Shown here: positions 7,792-17,013 of the stretch, piece by piece
How the letters are laid out: each line of letters opens with the position of its first letter
Numbering within the stretch: the stretch's first letter is position 1
Assembly: GCA_004293905.1 (NCBI GenBank)
Contig: RDZE01000046.1
Location: 1 to 61,814 of the forward strand
Reading direction: 5' to 3'
DNA from: Cytophagales bacterium
GTDB lineage: Bacteria; Bacteroidota; Bacteroidia; Cytophagales; Microscillaceae
DNA length: 61,814 bases
Notes under the pieces: generated by a model
Told to the model about the DNA's origin: nothing
Databases searched by the model: none
The model's input: only the letters and a program-made list of their open reading frames with translations
Position numbers and translations under genes: made by a program

Positions 7792-10700
7792 CTTGGGAAT
7801 ACTCAGAAGACAACCTCATCGAAAAAACCGCCATTGATTTGTTTTTCAAACAATTAGGCTGGGATACCTTGCTTGCCTACGACAAAGAGAGCTTTGGCGA
7901 GGGCAGTACGCTCGGCAGATTGAACAAATCAGAAGTGGTACTCAAAAGGGTTTTTCTTGAAAAAATCCAAGCCCTGAACCCGAACTTGCCTGCCAAAGCC
8001 TACGAGCAAGCCTATCAGAAGCTCGTGGAGGCAAGCAGTACCAAGTCTTTGGCAGACATCAATTATGAAAAATACCAGCTTTTTCGGGAGGGGATTCCTG
8101 TCGATTTCATCAACGAAAAAGGCGAGGAAATAAAGGAAAAAAAGCTCAAAGTATTTGATTTTGATAATGCCCAAAACAACCATTTTTTAGCAGTGCGTCA
8201 GCTTTGGATTCAAGGCAAAAGCAACCGAAAACGCAGACCTGATATCATTGGTTTTGTGAATGGTATTCCCTTGTTATTCATAGAACTAAAAGCCGCACAC
8301 CGCAAATTAGAAAACGCCTACAACGATAATTTTACGGATTATAAAGATGTAATCCCCCATTTATTTTATTACAATGCCTTTGTAGTCTTGAGCAATGGCA
8401 TCGAAAGTCGTATCGGGAGCGTTACAGGCAAATACCAACATTTCCACGAATGGAAACGCATCACAGAAGAGGAAGAAGGCATCGTAGCCTTAGATAGAAT
8501 CATCATGGGCGTATGCGAGAAAAGCCGTTTTTTAGACCTATTCGAAAATTTCATTTTGTTTGATGATTCTTTGGGCAAACCCATAAAACTCATAGCCCGC
8601 AACCACCAATTCATAGGCGTAAACAAAGCCATTGAAAACATCAAAGAGAAAGAAAACCGATACAAACAAGGCAAAATAAACTTAGAAGAAAAACAAAAAT
8701 TGGGGGTATTTTGGCATACGCAGGGAAGCGGTAAATCTTACTCTATGGTGTTCTTTTGCCAAAAAATCCACCGCAAATTTACAGGCAGTTATACATTCCT
8801 CATTGTTACAGACAGAACCGAATTAGACACCCAAATTTATGGCACATTCAGTGGGACAGGCGCAGTACCCAAAATAAAAGCAGGCAAGAAGGCATCTTTG
8901 AAAGCCCATAGCGGCAAAAACCTAAAAGAATTATTGAGCGCAGACCACCGCTATTTATTCAGCCTTATCCACAAATTCAACTTTGAAGAAGAAATCACCC
9001 AAAGCGATAATATCATAGTCATCTCAGACGAAGCCCACCGCACTCAAGGCGGACAGTTAGCCATGAACCTGCGTAAAGCCTTGCCCAATGCCTCTTTCAT
9101 AGGTTTTACAGGCACGCCCCTTTTCAAAGATGATGAAATCACCAAGCGCATATTTGGGGATTATGTTTCGCGCTACGACTTCAAACGAAGCGTAGAAGAT
9201 GGCGCAACCGTTCCGCTCTATTATGAAAACAGAGGCGAAGCCTTGAACCTAAAAAATCCTATCATCAATCAAGAAATAAGAGCCATCTTAGACGACGAAA
9301 GCGAAGATTTAGACACGCACCAACGAAGCAAAATAGAACAACTTTTTGCAAGAGAATACCCCATACTTACCTCCCAAAAAAGATTAGATGCCATTGCCAA
9401 AGACGTAGTATGGCATTTCTGCAATCGAGGCTACAAAGGCAAAGGAATGTTTATCGCTTTGGATAAACTGACTGCCGTAAAAATGTATGACCTTATCAAA
9501 GCACATTGGGAAAAATACACAGCACAAATAGAAAAAGAAATAGCCAAAGGCAAATATGGCGACCAAGAATTATTGGAAAAAAGCCGTGAGTTGCAGTGGA
9601 TAAAAGAAACAGAAATATGTGTAGTCGTCAGCTCAGAACAAAACGAAATTCAAAAGTTTCAAAAATGGGATTTAGACATTGAGCCGCACCGCGAGAAAAT
9701 GAATACCCAAGACCTTGAAACAAGGTTCAAAGACGAAGACGACTGTTTTAGATTAGTGATTGTGTGTGCTATGTGGATTACAGGCTTTGATGTACCCACC
9801 CTTTCCACCATGTATTTAGACAAGCCCCTCAAATCGCATACGCTCATGCAAGCCATTGCAAGGGCAAACCGCACCAGCGAAGGCAAAAATAACGGATTGA
9901 TTGTAGATTATATCGAAACCTATACCGCACTTTTAGATGCCTTAGCCATTTATGGTTCAGGTGGTAGGCAAGGAGGGGACGAAAAACCCGAACCACCCGT
10001 AAAACCCAAAGAAGACCTTATCAAAGAATTGGAGGAGGCATTAGAAGCTACAGAAATATTTTTGCAAGACGAAGTAATTTTTGATTTACAAGAACTCATC
10101 AAAGCAGACGGTTTGCACAAATTAGCGGCTATGGAAAAAGCCATTAACGCGGTCTATACCAACGACGAAACCAAACGAAAATTCCAAGTATTGGCAAGAG
10201 AAGTGTTCAAAAAATTCAAGGCACTGCAACCCGATAAAGTATTGAACCAATACGCACCCCGAAAAAATGCCATTGATGTCATCTACACAGCCATTGAAGA
10301 CAATACCCAAAGTGCTGATGTAGCCGATATTATGCTCAAAATCCAACAAATAGTGGATCAATCCATAGAAAATATAGTAGCAGAACCCAACCCACAAGAC
10401 GAAAAAATCATTGACCTGAGCGGATTAAATTTCCAAGTATTGGAGCAATATTTTACAAAAACCCAACACAAAAATACACTTGTCCAATCGCTCAAAGACA
10501 AAGTAGAAAAACAGCTCAAAACGATGTTAGAGCGCAACCCACTTACCATCGACTATTACCAACGATACCAAGAAATCATTGAAGCCTACAACAATGGCAA
10601 AGACGAAGTAGTCATCAAAGAAACGTTCAGAAAACTCATTGAACTCGTAAATGCCTATACAGAAGAAGAAGCAGATACCAAGCGCGAAGGGCTAACAGAC

Positions 10701-11009
10701 GAACAAAAAGCCATCTTTGATATTCTAAGGCACGGCAAAAAATTGGAAGAGAAAGAAAAAAATGAGATTAAAAAAATCTCGATTGAACTCCTTGAAGAAT
10801 TGAAAAAAGAAAAACTCAAAGTCGCACAATGGTCTGAAAAATCAACTACAGTTGCCGCAGTGTATAAATACGTGAATGATACCCTTTTTCAAAATTTGCC
10901 CTATCCGACCTACGAAACAGACGACATAGACCTAAAAACAAACTTAGTGTATGACCACCTAAAAAGTCAATATTTCGGAGGCGGAATGAGTATTTATGGG
11001 CAGTTTTAG
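7788..11009 (+). CDS. hsdR: Type I restriction endonuclease subunit HsdR
   Basis: A 1073-residue translocating restriction subunit. The nuclease domain shows RPDII (Asp152) and IELKAA (Glu166, Lys168), the PD-(D/E)XK core. The helicase motor follows: Walker A GSGKS at 313-317, DEAH at 414-417, then GFTGTPL and the later motif V/VI regions (ITGFDVP, LMQAIARANR). The C-terminal helical domain, which docks on HsdM/HsdS, fills the last 300 residues. Together with hsdM and hsdS this makes a complete, apparently functional type I system that cuts DNA lacking its methylation. Its start overlaps the stop of the inserted transposase gene by four bases, so the insertion has not separated it from translation. 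Confidence 0.95.
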   Translation: MTWEYSEDNLIEKTAIDLFFKQLGWDTLLAYDKESFGEGSTLGRLNKSEVVLKRVFLEKIQALNPNLPAKAYEQAYQKLVEASSTKSLADINYEKYQLFREGIPVDFINEKGEEIKEKKLKVFDFDNAQNNHFLAVRQLWIQGKSNRKRRPDIIGFVNGIPLLFIELKAAHRKLENAYNDNFTDYKDVIPHLFYYNAFVVLSNGIESRIGSVTGKYQHFHEWKRITEEEEGIVALDRIIMGVCEKSRFLDLFENFILFDDSLGKPIKLIARNHQFIGVNKAIENIKEKENRYKQGKINLEEKQKLGVFWHTQGSGKSYSMVFFCQKIHRKFTGSYTFLIVTDRTELDTQIYGTFSGTGAVPKIKAGKKASLKAHSGKNLKELLSADHRYLFSLIHKFNFEEEITQSDNIIVISDEAHRTQGGQLAMNLRKALPNASFIGFTGTPLFKDDEITKRIFGDYVSRYDFKRSVEDGATVPLYYENRGEALNLKNPIINQEIRAILDDESEDLDTHQRSKIEQLFAREYPILTSQKRLDAIAKDVVWHFCNRGYKGKGMFIALDKLTAVKMYDLIKAHWEKYTAQIEKEIAKGKYGDQELLEKSRELQWIKETEICVVVSSEQNEIQKFQKWDLDIEPHREKMNTQDLETRFKDEDDCFRLVIVCAMWITGFDVPTLSTMYLDKPLKSHTLMQAIARANRTSEGKNNGLIVDYIETYTALLDALAIYGSGGRQGGDEKPEPPVKPKEDLIKELEEALEATEIFLQDEVIFDLQELIKADGLHKLAAMEKAINAVYTNDETKRKFQVLAREVFKKFKALQPDKVLNQYAPRKNAIDVIYTAIEDNTQSADVADIMLKIQQIVDQSIENIVAEPNPQDEKIIDLSGLNFQVLEQYFTKTQHKNTLVQSLKDKVEKQLKTMLERNPLTIDYYQRYQEIIEAYNNGKDEVVIKETFRKLIELVNAYTEEEADTKREGLTDEQKAIFDILRHGKKLEEKEKNEIKKISIELLEELKKEKLKVAQWSEKSTTVAAVYKYVNDTLFQNLPYPTYETDDIDLKTNLVYDHLKSQYFGGGMSIYGQF

Positions 11010-11183
11010 TGCGCAGGCACATGAGCCCCTTTCGATATTCGCGAAAAAAATAAGAGGAGTAAAATCTACACTCTAAACCAACTTCGCAAAGCGGGCTAAG
11101 AGGCAGACTAAACTTTTTGAAGTGCTTCCCAACAGCTAAGAGTTGGTACATAGAAAAGCAAAATTGCAAAACGACTACTAAAT

Positions 11184-11843
11184 ATGAGAAATCAATTTTT
11201 CTTTCAAATCAATGTTTCCGAAGAACAAGTAAATCTTGCAAACGAGTTGGTTGATTATTCTATCAAAAACCACCCTGTAGAAGATATTTTTGCAAAAGAC
11301 CCCAATGGAAAAGAAAGACAAAAAGAGTTTAGATTTACAGGCACTTTAGGAGAAATCGTATTTGCAGATGCTTATGGGCTTCCAAGACCTACTAGGTCGT
11401 TTGGGGCTATTGGCGGGCAGGATTTTGGGCAAGATTTTTCATTGTCAGTCAATGGCAATGACAACTCTTTTGACATAAAGTCTATGTTCAGAAAAAATGA
11501 TAGTTTTCGTACCAATTATGTGCTTAATATTCCCGCCTATCAAATGAGGAGAGAAAATGTAATTACAGATTATTACTTCTGTATCAGCATTCATAAACAA
11601 GAGAATAGTTATATTGCGTCTTTCTTGGGGTATGTTTCAAAAGATGAGATTGAAAAAGGAGTCGTAGGCATACTTTATAAAGCAGGAACACAAAGAGTAA
11701 AAGACGATGGAGGAACTTTTACTTTCCAAAGAGATACTTATGAAATTGATTTTGATGACATTACAACTCCCATAGTTACACCACTTATACAAAAAATGGC
11801 TGGTTATGTACAGAAAACATTGCTTCCGCCTTATAAATCTTAG
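11184..11843 (+). CDS. Putative PD-(D/E)XK restriction endonuclease
   Basis: A 219-residue protein with no family I can name with confidence. The centre reads GTLGEIVFADAYG, then GQDFGQDFSL, then SFDIKSMFRK. A glutamate on a helix, an Asp, and a D-I-K triplet on the following strand are the arrangement of PD-(D/E)XK nucleases, here with Asp in place of Glu in the E-x-K motif. The gene lies 27 bases upstream of an N6-adenine methyltransferase on the same strand, as in type II restriction-modification operons. No signal peptide or membrane segment is seen. The function is inferred from the motif and the neighbour; a non-restriction nuclease is possible. Confidence 0.6.
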   Translation: MRNQFFFQINVSEEQVNLANELVDYSIKNHPVEDIFAKDPNGKERQKEFRFTGTLGEIVFADAYGLPRPTRSFGAIGGQDFGQDFSLSVNGNDNSFDIKSMFRKNDSFRTNYVLNIPAYQMRRENVITDYYFCISIHKQENSYIASFLGYVSKDEIEKGVVGILYKAGTQRVKDDGGTFTFQRDTYEIDFDDITTPIVTPLIQKMAGYVQKTLLPPYKS

Positions 11844-11870
11844 ATAAATAATACCGAAAACCCAAGCATA

Positions 11871-13355
11871 ATGGCTTCATTAACAAAGACTTACGACAAT
11901 CAAAAACTATTAGGGCAAGTGTACACCCCTCGTTTTGTGGTAGAAAAAATGTTGTCTGATATAGGTTTTGATAACAAAAGTATTGTAGGAAAAACCATTT
12001 TAGACCCCTCTTGCGGAGATGGACGCTTTTTAACTGTAGTGGCTGAAAAAATGATAGCACTTTCGCCCAAAGAAGAATTAAAAGCTAATTTAGAGAAAAT
12101 ATATGGTTGGGATATAGATGCCCAAGCCATAGACTATTGCCTCGAAAACCTAAACGAACTTATCAAACCTCTTGCTATTCAAGTAGATTGGAATATTCAA
12201 GTTACTAATGCTCTGAAAAAAATCACTGAACTTGATGCCCCAAAATTTGATTTTATTGTGGGCAATCCTCCTTACATTCGCATACAACACTTAGAAGAAG
12301 CGGAAAGAACTTTTATACAAAGCCATTATACATTTTGCAAAAGTGGTTCAACCGATACTTACATTGCTTTTTATGAACTGTGTAATTTTTTGTTAGATAA
12401 AAACGGCATTTGTGCTTTGATTACGCCTAACACCTTTTTCTACAGCGAAACTGCCAAATTGATGCGTGCTTATTTTGCAAGCAAACAAAACCTCATAAAA
12501 ATCACCAATTATGCTGATATTCAGTTATTTGACAAGGCTACTACCTATAGTGCCATCACTATTTTTGGAAAAAAAGCGAATGAAAACATCATTTTTGAAC
12601 AAGCAACAACAGAAACTGAATTTGACACAAGAGCCATACATTTTAATGAACTCAAAAATCAAAAAATTTGGCAATTATCTACCAAAAACCTGCAAGATTT
12701 TCAAACAGGTTTAGACCTTACAGATTTTGTAAAACTGAAAGATATTTGCCATATTCACGTAGGCATCACCACCCTTTGCGACAAAGCCTATATTTTTTCA
12801 GTGCAAGCCATTGAAAATGAACCTGATTGTGTATTGGCAAATACACATTTTAAGGGTTTTATAAAAATAGAAAAAGCCATTTTAAAACCTATCATTAAGG
12901 CATCAAAACTAAAAAATAGTGAAGATAAAATTAGTCAATACATTTTGTTTCCCTACCAAAAAATAAACGAAAAGCATAAAATAATACCCGAAGAAACCCT
13001 AAAAAATGACTTTCCTTTGGCGTATGCCTATCTTTTGAGTGTAAAAGATGCATTAGATAAACGCGATAATGGCAAAAAAAATGCGGTAGCTTGGTATGCC
13101 TTTGGCAGAAGTCAAGGTTTAGATACAAGTTTTGGTAAGAAAATTTTGTTTTCACCTATGAATAACAAACCTAATTTTATTTTGGTAGAAAACGAGGAGT
13201 GTACTTTTTATTCGGGCTATTGCATTAAATACCAAGGTGATTATGCTTTTTTATTAGAACAATTAAATTCCCAACGATTAGCCGATTTTATAGCCGTTTC
13301 AAGCCGTGATTTTCGAGGCGGTTGGAAAGCCTACAACAAAAAGGCTTTACTGTGA
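11871..13355 (+). CDS. N6-adenine DNA methyltransferase, Eco57I/TaqI-like (type II modification)
   Basis: A 494-residue SAM-dependent methyltransferase. It begins with the LGQVYTPRFVVEKML block that precedes motif I in Eco57I-like enzymes. Motif I is LDPSCGDGRFL (about 45-55) and the catalytic motif NPPYIRI is near 130-136. The region TDTYIAFYELCNFLLDKNG to ITPNTFFYS is typical of the family. Residues about 270-470 should be the target-recognition domain. The C-terminus stops soon after RGGWKAYNKK, where relatives often continue for some residues, so a slight truncation is possible. Paired with the preceding nuclease-like gene it probably forms a type II system protecting the host site. Confidence 0.88.
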   Translation: MASLTKTYDNQKLLGQVYTPRFVVEKMLSDIGFDNKSIVGKTILDPSCGDGRFLTVVAEKMIALSPKEELKANLEKIYGWDIDAQAIDYCLENLNELIKPLAIQVDWNIQVTNALKKITELDAPKFDFIVGNPPYIRIQHLEEAERTFIQSHYTFCKSGSTDTYIAFYELCNFLLDKNGICALITPNTFFYSETAKLMRAYFASKQNLIKITNYADIQLFDKATTYSAITIFGKKANENIIFEQATTETEFDTRAIHFNELKNQKIWQLSTKNLQDFQTGLDLTDFVKLKDICHIHVGITTLCDKAYIFSVQAIENEPDCVLANTHFKGFIKIEKAILKPIIKASKLKNSEDKISQYILFPYQKINEKHKIIPEETLKNDFPLAYAYLLSVKDALDKRDNGKKNAVAWYAFGRSQGLDTSFGKKILFSPMNNKPNFILVENEECTFYSGYCIKYQGDYAFLLEQLNSQRLADFIAVSSRDFRGGWKAYNKKALL

Positions 13356-13466
13356 AAGAAGCAGAAAAACAAAGGCAAACAAAGGACTAATCTTAGACTA
13401 CAAATATTGATTGGATACAGTTAGTATCACCAAGTTTTCATTAAACTATTTAGTGGAAACACCTTC

Positions 13467-14450
13467 CTAATTAGTGTATAACACTTGAATAAGAGGCGTA
13501 TAAATAGGTTTATTGAGTTCGTCATTGAGTAGTGCGTGCTCTTCTGAAAAATTTCCTATACCCTTCATTTCTATAAAAGTATATCCTTCTGATATTTCCA
13601 TCTTTATATTTTGTTTTGAAAGATTTTCAGCTATTTTCTGACGTATAACAAAATATTCATCTATCAATTTTTTAAAGTAAGTATCTACAAAAACAAAAGC
13701 CTGCTTAAAATTAGTGTTCTCTATAATTTGCTTGTATTGTATAGGGTGTTTTTTCTGGGCATACAATAGGTATTGGAGAATATAAAATTTGAACTCTTGA
13801 TAAGCGTATAAAGTACCTTCTACATTTTGCATATAGTCTAACCAAGCTTGATTATTGTTTTGTTTAGCATAATAATCATATAGTTGCAAACTTGCTTTTG
13901 TGCCTTGATAATAAGCATTCCATTCGTTCAAAAGCCCATAAATGCCAAATTGTTGAGTGCCAAGAATCTTTGAAGAACTATTAATGTATGTATCAAAGCG
14001 GAAAGTGCGCAATGATGTAGGAATAAGTGCGGCAAGTTCACGGCTGGGAAAAACCTCTTGGAACTGAATAAGCAAATAAGACTGATTCTGTGTATAGATA
14101 ACTATGTACTTATCGTTCATAGTATAAGGCAGTTGGGCATCTTGCACGGCTTTATAAACCATTTGAGAAGAGAAAGCATGGTTCATTTCATGCACTATTG
14201 TATTGGTACTTGCTATCCATTCTTTCTCTGTTGTACCCTCTATATATTCTTCATAAGTACTACTTGTGCTTGTTTTAATATTCACATCGCCTATTTGATA
14301 AGTAGTAGGCAAACTCTTTACGGTTTCAATAACATAATAACCATCAGCATTGTATAATTTAATTAATTCTAAAGTTCTTTTCCCCTTTTGAGCATAATTT
14401 ATGTTTATGCTGCACAAAAAACAAACTACTAAGAATGTTACTTTACTCAT
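13467..14450 (-). CDS. Secreted protein with HExxH zinc-metallopeptidase motif
   Basis: A 327-residue exported protein of no family I recognise. The start is placed at the internal ATG giving MSKVTFLVVCFL, a standard signal peptide cleaved after NYAQ. Residues 87-91 read HEMNH, a perfect HExxH zinc motif preceded by small hydrophobic residues as in zincins. A glutamate in NEWNAY (about Glu176) could be the third ligand, in the manner of gluzincins. The C-terminal third is helical with many Tyr and Gln. No lipobox or T9SS tail is seen. Neighbours on the same strand are a small ORF and a TPR protein, which give no functional clue. Confidence 0.75.
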   Translation of the reverse strand: MSKVTFLVVCFLCSININYAQKGKRTLELIKLYNADGYYVIETVKSLPTTYQIGDVNIKTSTSSTYEEYIEGTTEKEWIASTNTIVHEMNHAFSSQMVYKAVQDAQLPYTMNDKYIVIYTQNQSYLLIQFQEVFPSRELAALIPTSLRTFRFDTYINSSSKILGTQQFGIYGLLNEWNAYYQGTKASLQLYDYYAKQNNNQAWLDYMQNVEGTLYAYQEFKFYILQYLLYAQKKHPIQYKQIIENTNFKQAFVFVDTYFKKLIDEYFVIRQKIAENLSKQNIKMEISEGYTFIEMKGIGNFSEEHALLNDELNKPIYTPLIQVLYTN

Positions 14451-14532
14451 CACAATTGCCCTTATTATTTTGTAAAAAAAACACAAGCCTAACACTGTTT
14501 CAATTAGTAAGATTAGCAACCTTATTAAAAAT

Positions 14533-14607
14533 TTATCCTTTTGCTCTCAACATTTTCTTCCTTGCCGCGAAGCCTTTTTTCGCCATTTTTGCCTCTTCGA
14601 GCGTCAT
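14533..14607 (-). CDS. Small basic ORF, 24 codons, uncertain
   Basis: ATG to TAA on the minus strand, just downstream of the TPR protein gene. It encodes a Lys/Arg/Ala-rich peptide starting MTLEEAKMAKK and ending LRAKG. The reading frame is open for about 16 codons before the ATG but stays shorter than 45 codons in all. It may be a microprotein, the frameshifted tail of the TPR gene, or chance. Confidence 0.2.
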   Translation of the reverse strand: MTLEEAKMAKKGFAARKKMLRAKG

Positions 14608-14627
14608 TTTTTCGGCGGGGTATCCTT

Positions 14628-15734
14628 TTACTTGAGGTCTAAATGTGCTGCATCAGCCGCACCTAAGTTTTTCTTACAAATATAGCGTTGGTAATACAAT
14701 TCGGCATTTTCAGGGTCATTTTCTATCATCGGGTTGATGTACTCTAAGGCATTTTGGTAGTCTTTTTGGGCAAAATAGATTTCTTTGATGGGTTTGTAGT
14801 ACTGAAAAGGTTCTTTATCTTTGCTTTTGAGGTGTAGATAATCTTTCAACACTGCATTGGTATCTGCAAGCGTTTGATTGTAAGTAATACGTTCTAAAAT
14901 ATACTCTTTATCAGGCTCTCTATCAATCACTTGGCTAATAGCAGTTACAGCTTCTCTATAATTACCTGTTTGCGCTTGGCAGGTAGCTAATAAGGCATAA
15001 TGATAGGTTTCGATGGCGTTGGGTTGGTCTGCCATCAATGTTTTAATATCAGCAATAGTTAATAGATAGTTTTTTGCCAAAAAATTAGCGTGTATTCTAT
15101 AATGATAATAAATAGGGTCTTTAGGGTTTAATGCTATACATTGGGTAAAACAATTGGAGGCTTGCGTATAATCTTCTTTTTCTAAAAGACATTTTCCCTT
15201 CGCAAAATATAACTTGGGCTCTTTGGGCGCAATTTCTATGGCTTTGTCATAGTCTTGTAAGGCTTGTTCTAAAAAACCTAAATTACGCAAAGTTTCAGCT
15301 CTATAATTATAAGCCAATACATAATCTGCCTTGATTTGAATGGCTTTGTTGTATATACTAAGAGCTATGTTATATTCTTTTTTTTGATAATAAACAGAGG
15401 CTAAATAAAAAAAAGCATCTGCAAAATTAGAATCCAATCGTATGACTTCATTAAAATCTTCGGAAGCACTACTAAAAGCTTGAATCAACATATAACTTTT
15501 GCCCCTCTCGAAGAGAGCTTCCTTGTGTGTAGGATTGAGTTGTATGGCTTTGCTAAACTGTGTTACAGAGGCTTCATATTCACCTAACTTCTGCTCTACA
15601 ACACCTTTGGCATAGGCTTCATTGATTTGTTGTTGTTTGTTATTTTGTTGATAGGCGTATTGTGCTTGGGTAATTTTTGAGTTCAAAAATACAATAAAAC
15701 CCAAGAGAAAAGCTACTTTGAATGATAAATGCAT
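14628..15734 (-). CDS. Exported tetratricopeptide-repeat (TPR) protein
   Basis: A 368-residue protein with a signal peptide (cleavage near TQAQYA, residue 25). About eight to nine 34-residue TPR units follow, with typical motifs such as HKEALFERGKSYM and ADAFFYLASVYYQKKEY. TPR arrays are scaffolds for protein-protein contacts; the periplasmic location suggests an envelope assembly role, but no partner is evident. A -7 box TAATTTTG on the minus strand (15758-15765) lies 24 bases upstream of the start. The last residues (AAHLDLK) end abruptly and the +1 frame remains open for another 39 codons, so a C-terminal frameshift is possible. Confidence 0.85.
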   Translation of the reverse strand: MHLSFKVAFLLGFIVFLNSKITQAQYAYQQNNKQQQINEAYAKGVVEQKLGEYEASVTQFSKAIQLNPTHKEALFERGKSYMLIQAFSSASEDFNEVIRLDSNFADAFFYLASVYYQKKEYNIALSIYNKAIQIKADYVLAYNYRAETLRNLGFLEQALQDYDKAIEIAPKEPKLYFAKGKCLLEKEDYTQASNCFTQCIALNPKDPIYYHYRIHANFLAKNYLLTIADIKTLMADQPNAIETYHYALLATCQAQTGNYREAVTAISQVIDREPDKEYILERITYNQTLADTNAVLKDYLHLKSKDKEPFQYYKPIKEIYFAQKDYQNALEYINPMIENDPENAELYYQRYICKKNLGAADAAHLDLK

Positions 15735-15870
15735 AAAACAATGGTGATAATAAAAGGCAAAATTAATGAAAATTAACTAAAAACGCTAAACTTATTTTTC
15801 TCTTTGCTTGTTTCTATACAAGAACATTAAAAACACTAAAATTTATTATTCAGTCCCAGATATATCATTT

Positions 15871-17013
15871 ATGAAAATAGGAATGCTTTGTTATCCTACC
15901 TTCGGAGGAAGCGGTGTAGTGGCAACAGAATTGGGGAAAGGTTTAGCTCAAAAAGGACATAAAGTACATTTTATTACCTATTTACAACCTGTTCGTTTAG
16001 ATTTCTTCAACGAAAATTTATCTTACCATCAAGTATATATTCCTAATTATCCTTTATTCCAATACCCTCCTTATGAACTTTCGCTGGCGAGCAAAATAGT
16101 GCATGTGGTATTGTATGAGAAATTAGACCTCATCCATGCACACTATGCCATTCCACACGCTACGGCGGCTTACTTAGCCAAACAAATCCTAAAAACAAAA
16201 GGCATAGATATTCCCGTCATTACTACATTGCACGGCACTGATATTACTTTGGTCGGTAAAGACTCTTCTTTTGAGCCTGTAGTGGAGTTTAGTATCAATG
16301 AATCCGATGGCGTAACTACGGTTTCACAAAGTCTGAAAGAAGAAACCTACGAACACTTTAATATCCAAAGAGATATACGCGTAATTCCTAATTTTGTAGA
16401 TTTGGAACGGTTTAAGAAGCAAAAAAAGGAACATTTTAAGTTAGCTATTTGCCCTCATGGGGAAAAACTTTTGGTACACACTTCTAACTTTAGAAAAGTA
16501 AAACGCATACAAGATGTAATTAGTGTCTTTGAGCGCGTAAGAAAAGAAATGCCTGCCAAATTGCTCTTAGTAGGCGATGGTCCTGAAAGAGTTCAGATAG
16601 AGGAGTTAGCGCGTAGTTTAGAAATACAGCAAGATATTCGTTTTTTGGGAAAATTAGATGCTGTAGAAGAAGTGCTCTCAGTAGCCGATTTATTTCTGAT
16701 GCCTTCCGAAAAAGAAAGTTTTGGCTTGGCAGCATTGGAAGCAATGGCTTGCGAAGTCCCTGTGATTTCTTCTAATGCAGGAGGTATCCCAGAATTGAAT
16801 CAACACGGATACACTGGCTTTACAAGTCCTATTGGTGATGTGGAAGATATGACCAAAAACGCACTCCATATTCTACACGATGACCATTTGGCTACATTCA
16901 AACACAATGCCTTAGCACACGCACAAAATTTTGATATACATAAGATTCTGCCCTTGTATGAGCAATTCTATGAGCAAATACTTGCAGAACGTGTAGTTAT
17001 TTCTTCTCTTTAA
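15871..17013 (+). CDS. bshA: N-acetyl-alpha-D-glucosaminyl L-malate synthase BshA
   Basis: A 380-residue GT4 glycosyltransferase that joins UDP-GlcNAc and L-malate in the first step of bacillithiol synthesis. The N-terminal motif KIGMLCYPTFGGSGVVATEL is diagnostic of BshA. TTLHGTDITLVG and the C-terminal nucleotide-sugar site PSEKESFGLAALEAMAC are also in place. The start is an ATG giving MKIGMLCYP; the in-frame TTG 63 bases upstream would add a poor extension. bshB and bshC are not in the window. The gene overlaps the convergent AlkA-type gene by 17 bases. Confidence 0.95.
   Translation: MKIGMLCYPTFGGSGVVATELGKGLAQKGHKVHFITYLQPVRLDFFNENLSYHQVYIPNYPLFQYPPYELSLASKIVHVVLYEKLDLIHAHYAIPHATAAYLAKQILKTKGIDIPVITTLHGTDITLVGKDSSFEPVVEFSINESDGVTTVSQSLKEETYEHFNIQRDIRVIPNFVDLERFKKQKKEHFKLAICPHGEKLLVHTSNFRKVKRIQDVISVFERVRKEMPAKLLLVGDGPERVQIEELARSLEIQQDIRFLGKLDAVEEVLSVADLFLMPSEKESFGLAALEAMACEVPVISSNAGGIPELNQHGYTGFTSPIGDVEDMTKNALHILHDDHLATFKHNALAHAQNFDIHKILPLYEQFYEQILAERVVISSL

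Noticed and set aside
7535..7837. A 100-codon open frame overlapping the transposase and the start of hsdR
   Set aside because: It is the alternate frame of the RAYT gene and its palindromes; composition is Trp/Gln-rich and unlike a real protein.
10846..11169. Minus-strand ORF over the end of hsdR and the following spacer
   Set aside because: Mostly antisense to hsdR, Cys/Phe/Leu-rich, with no start signal or family features.
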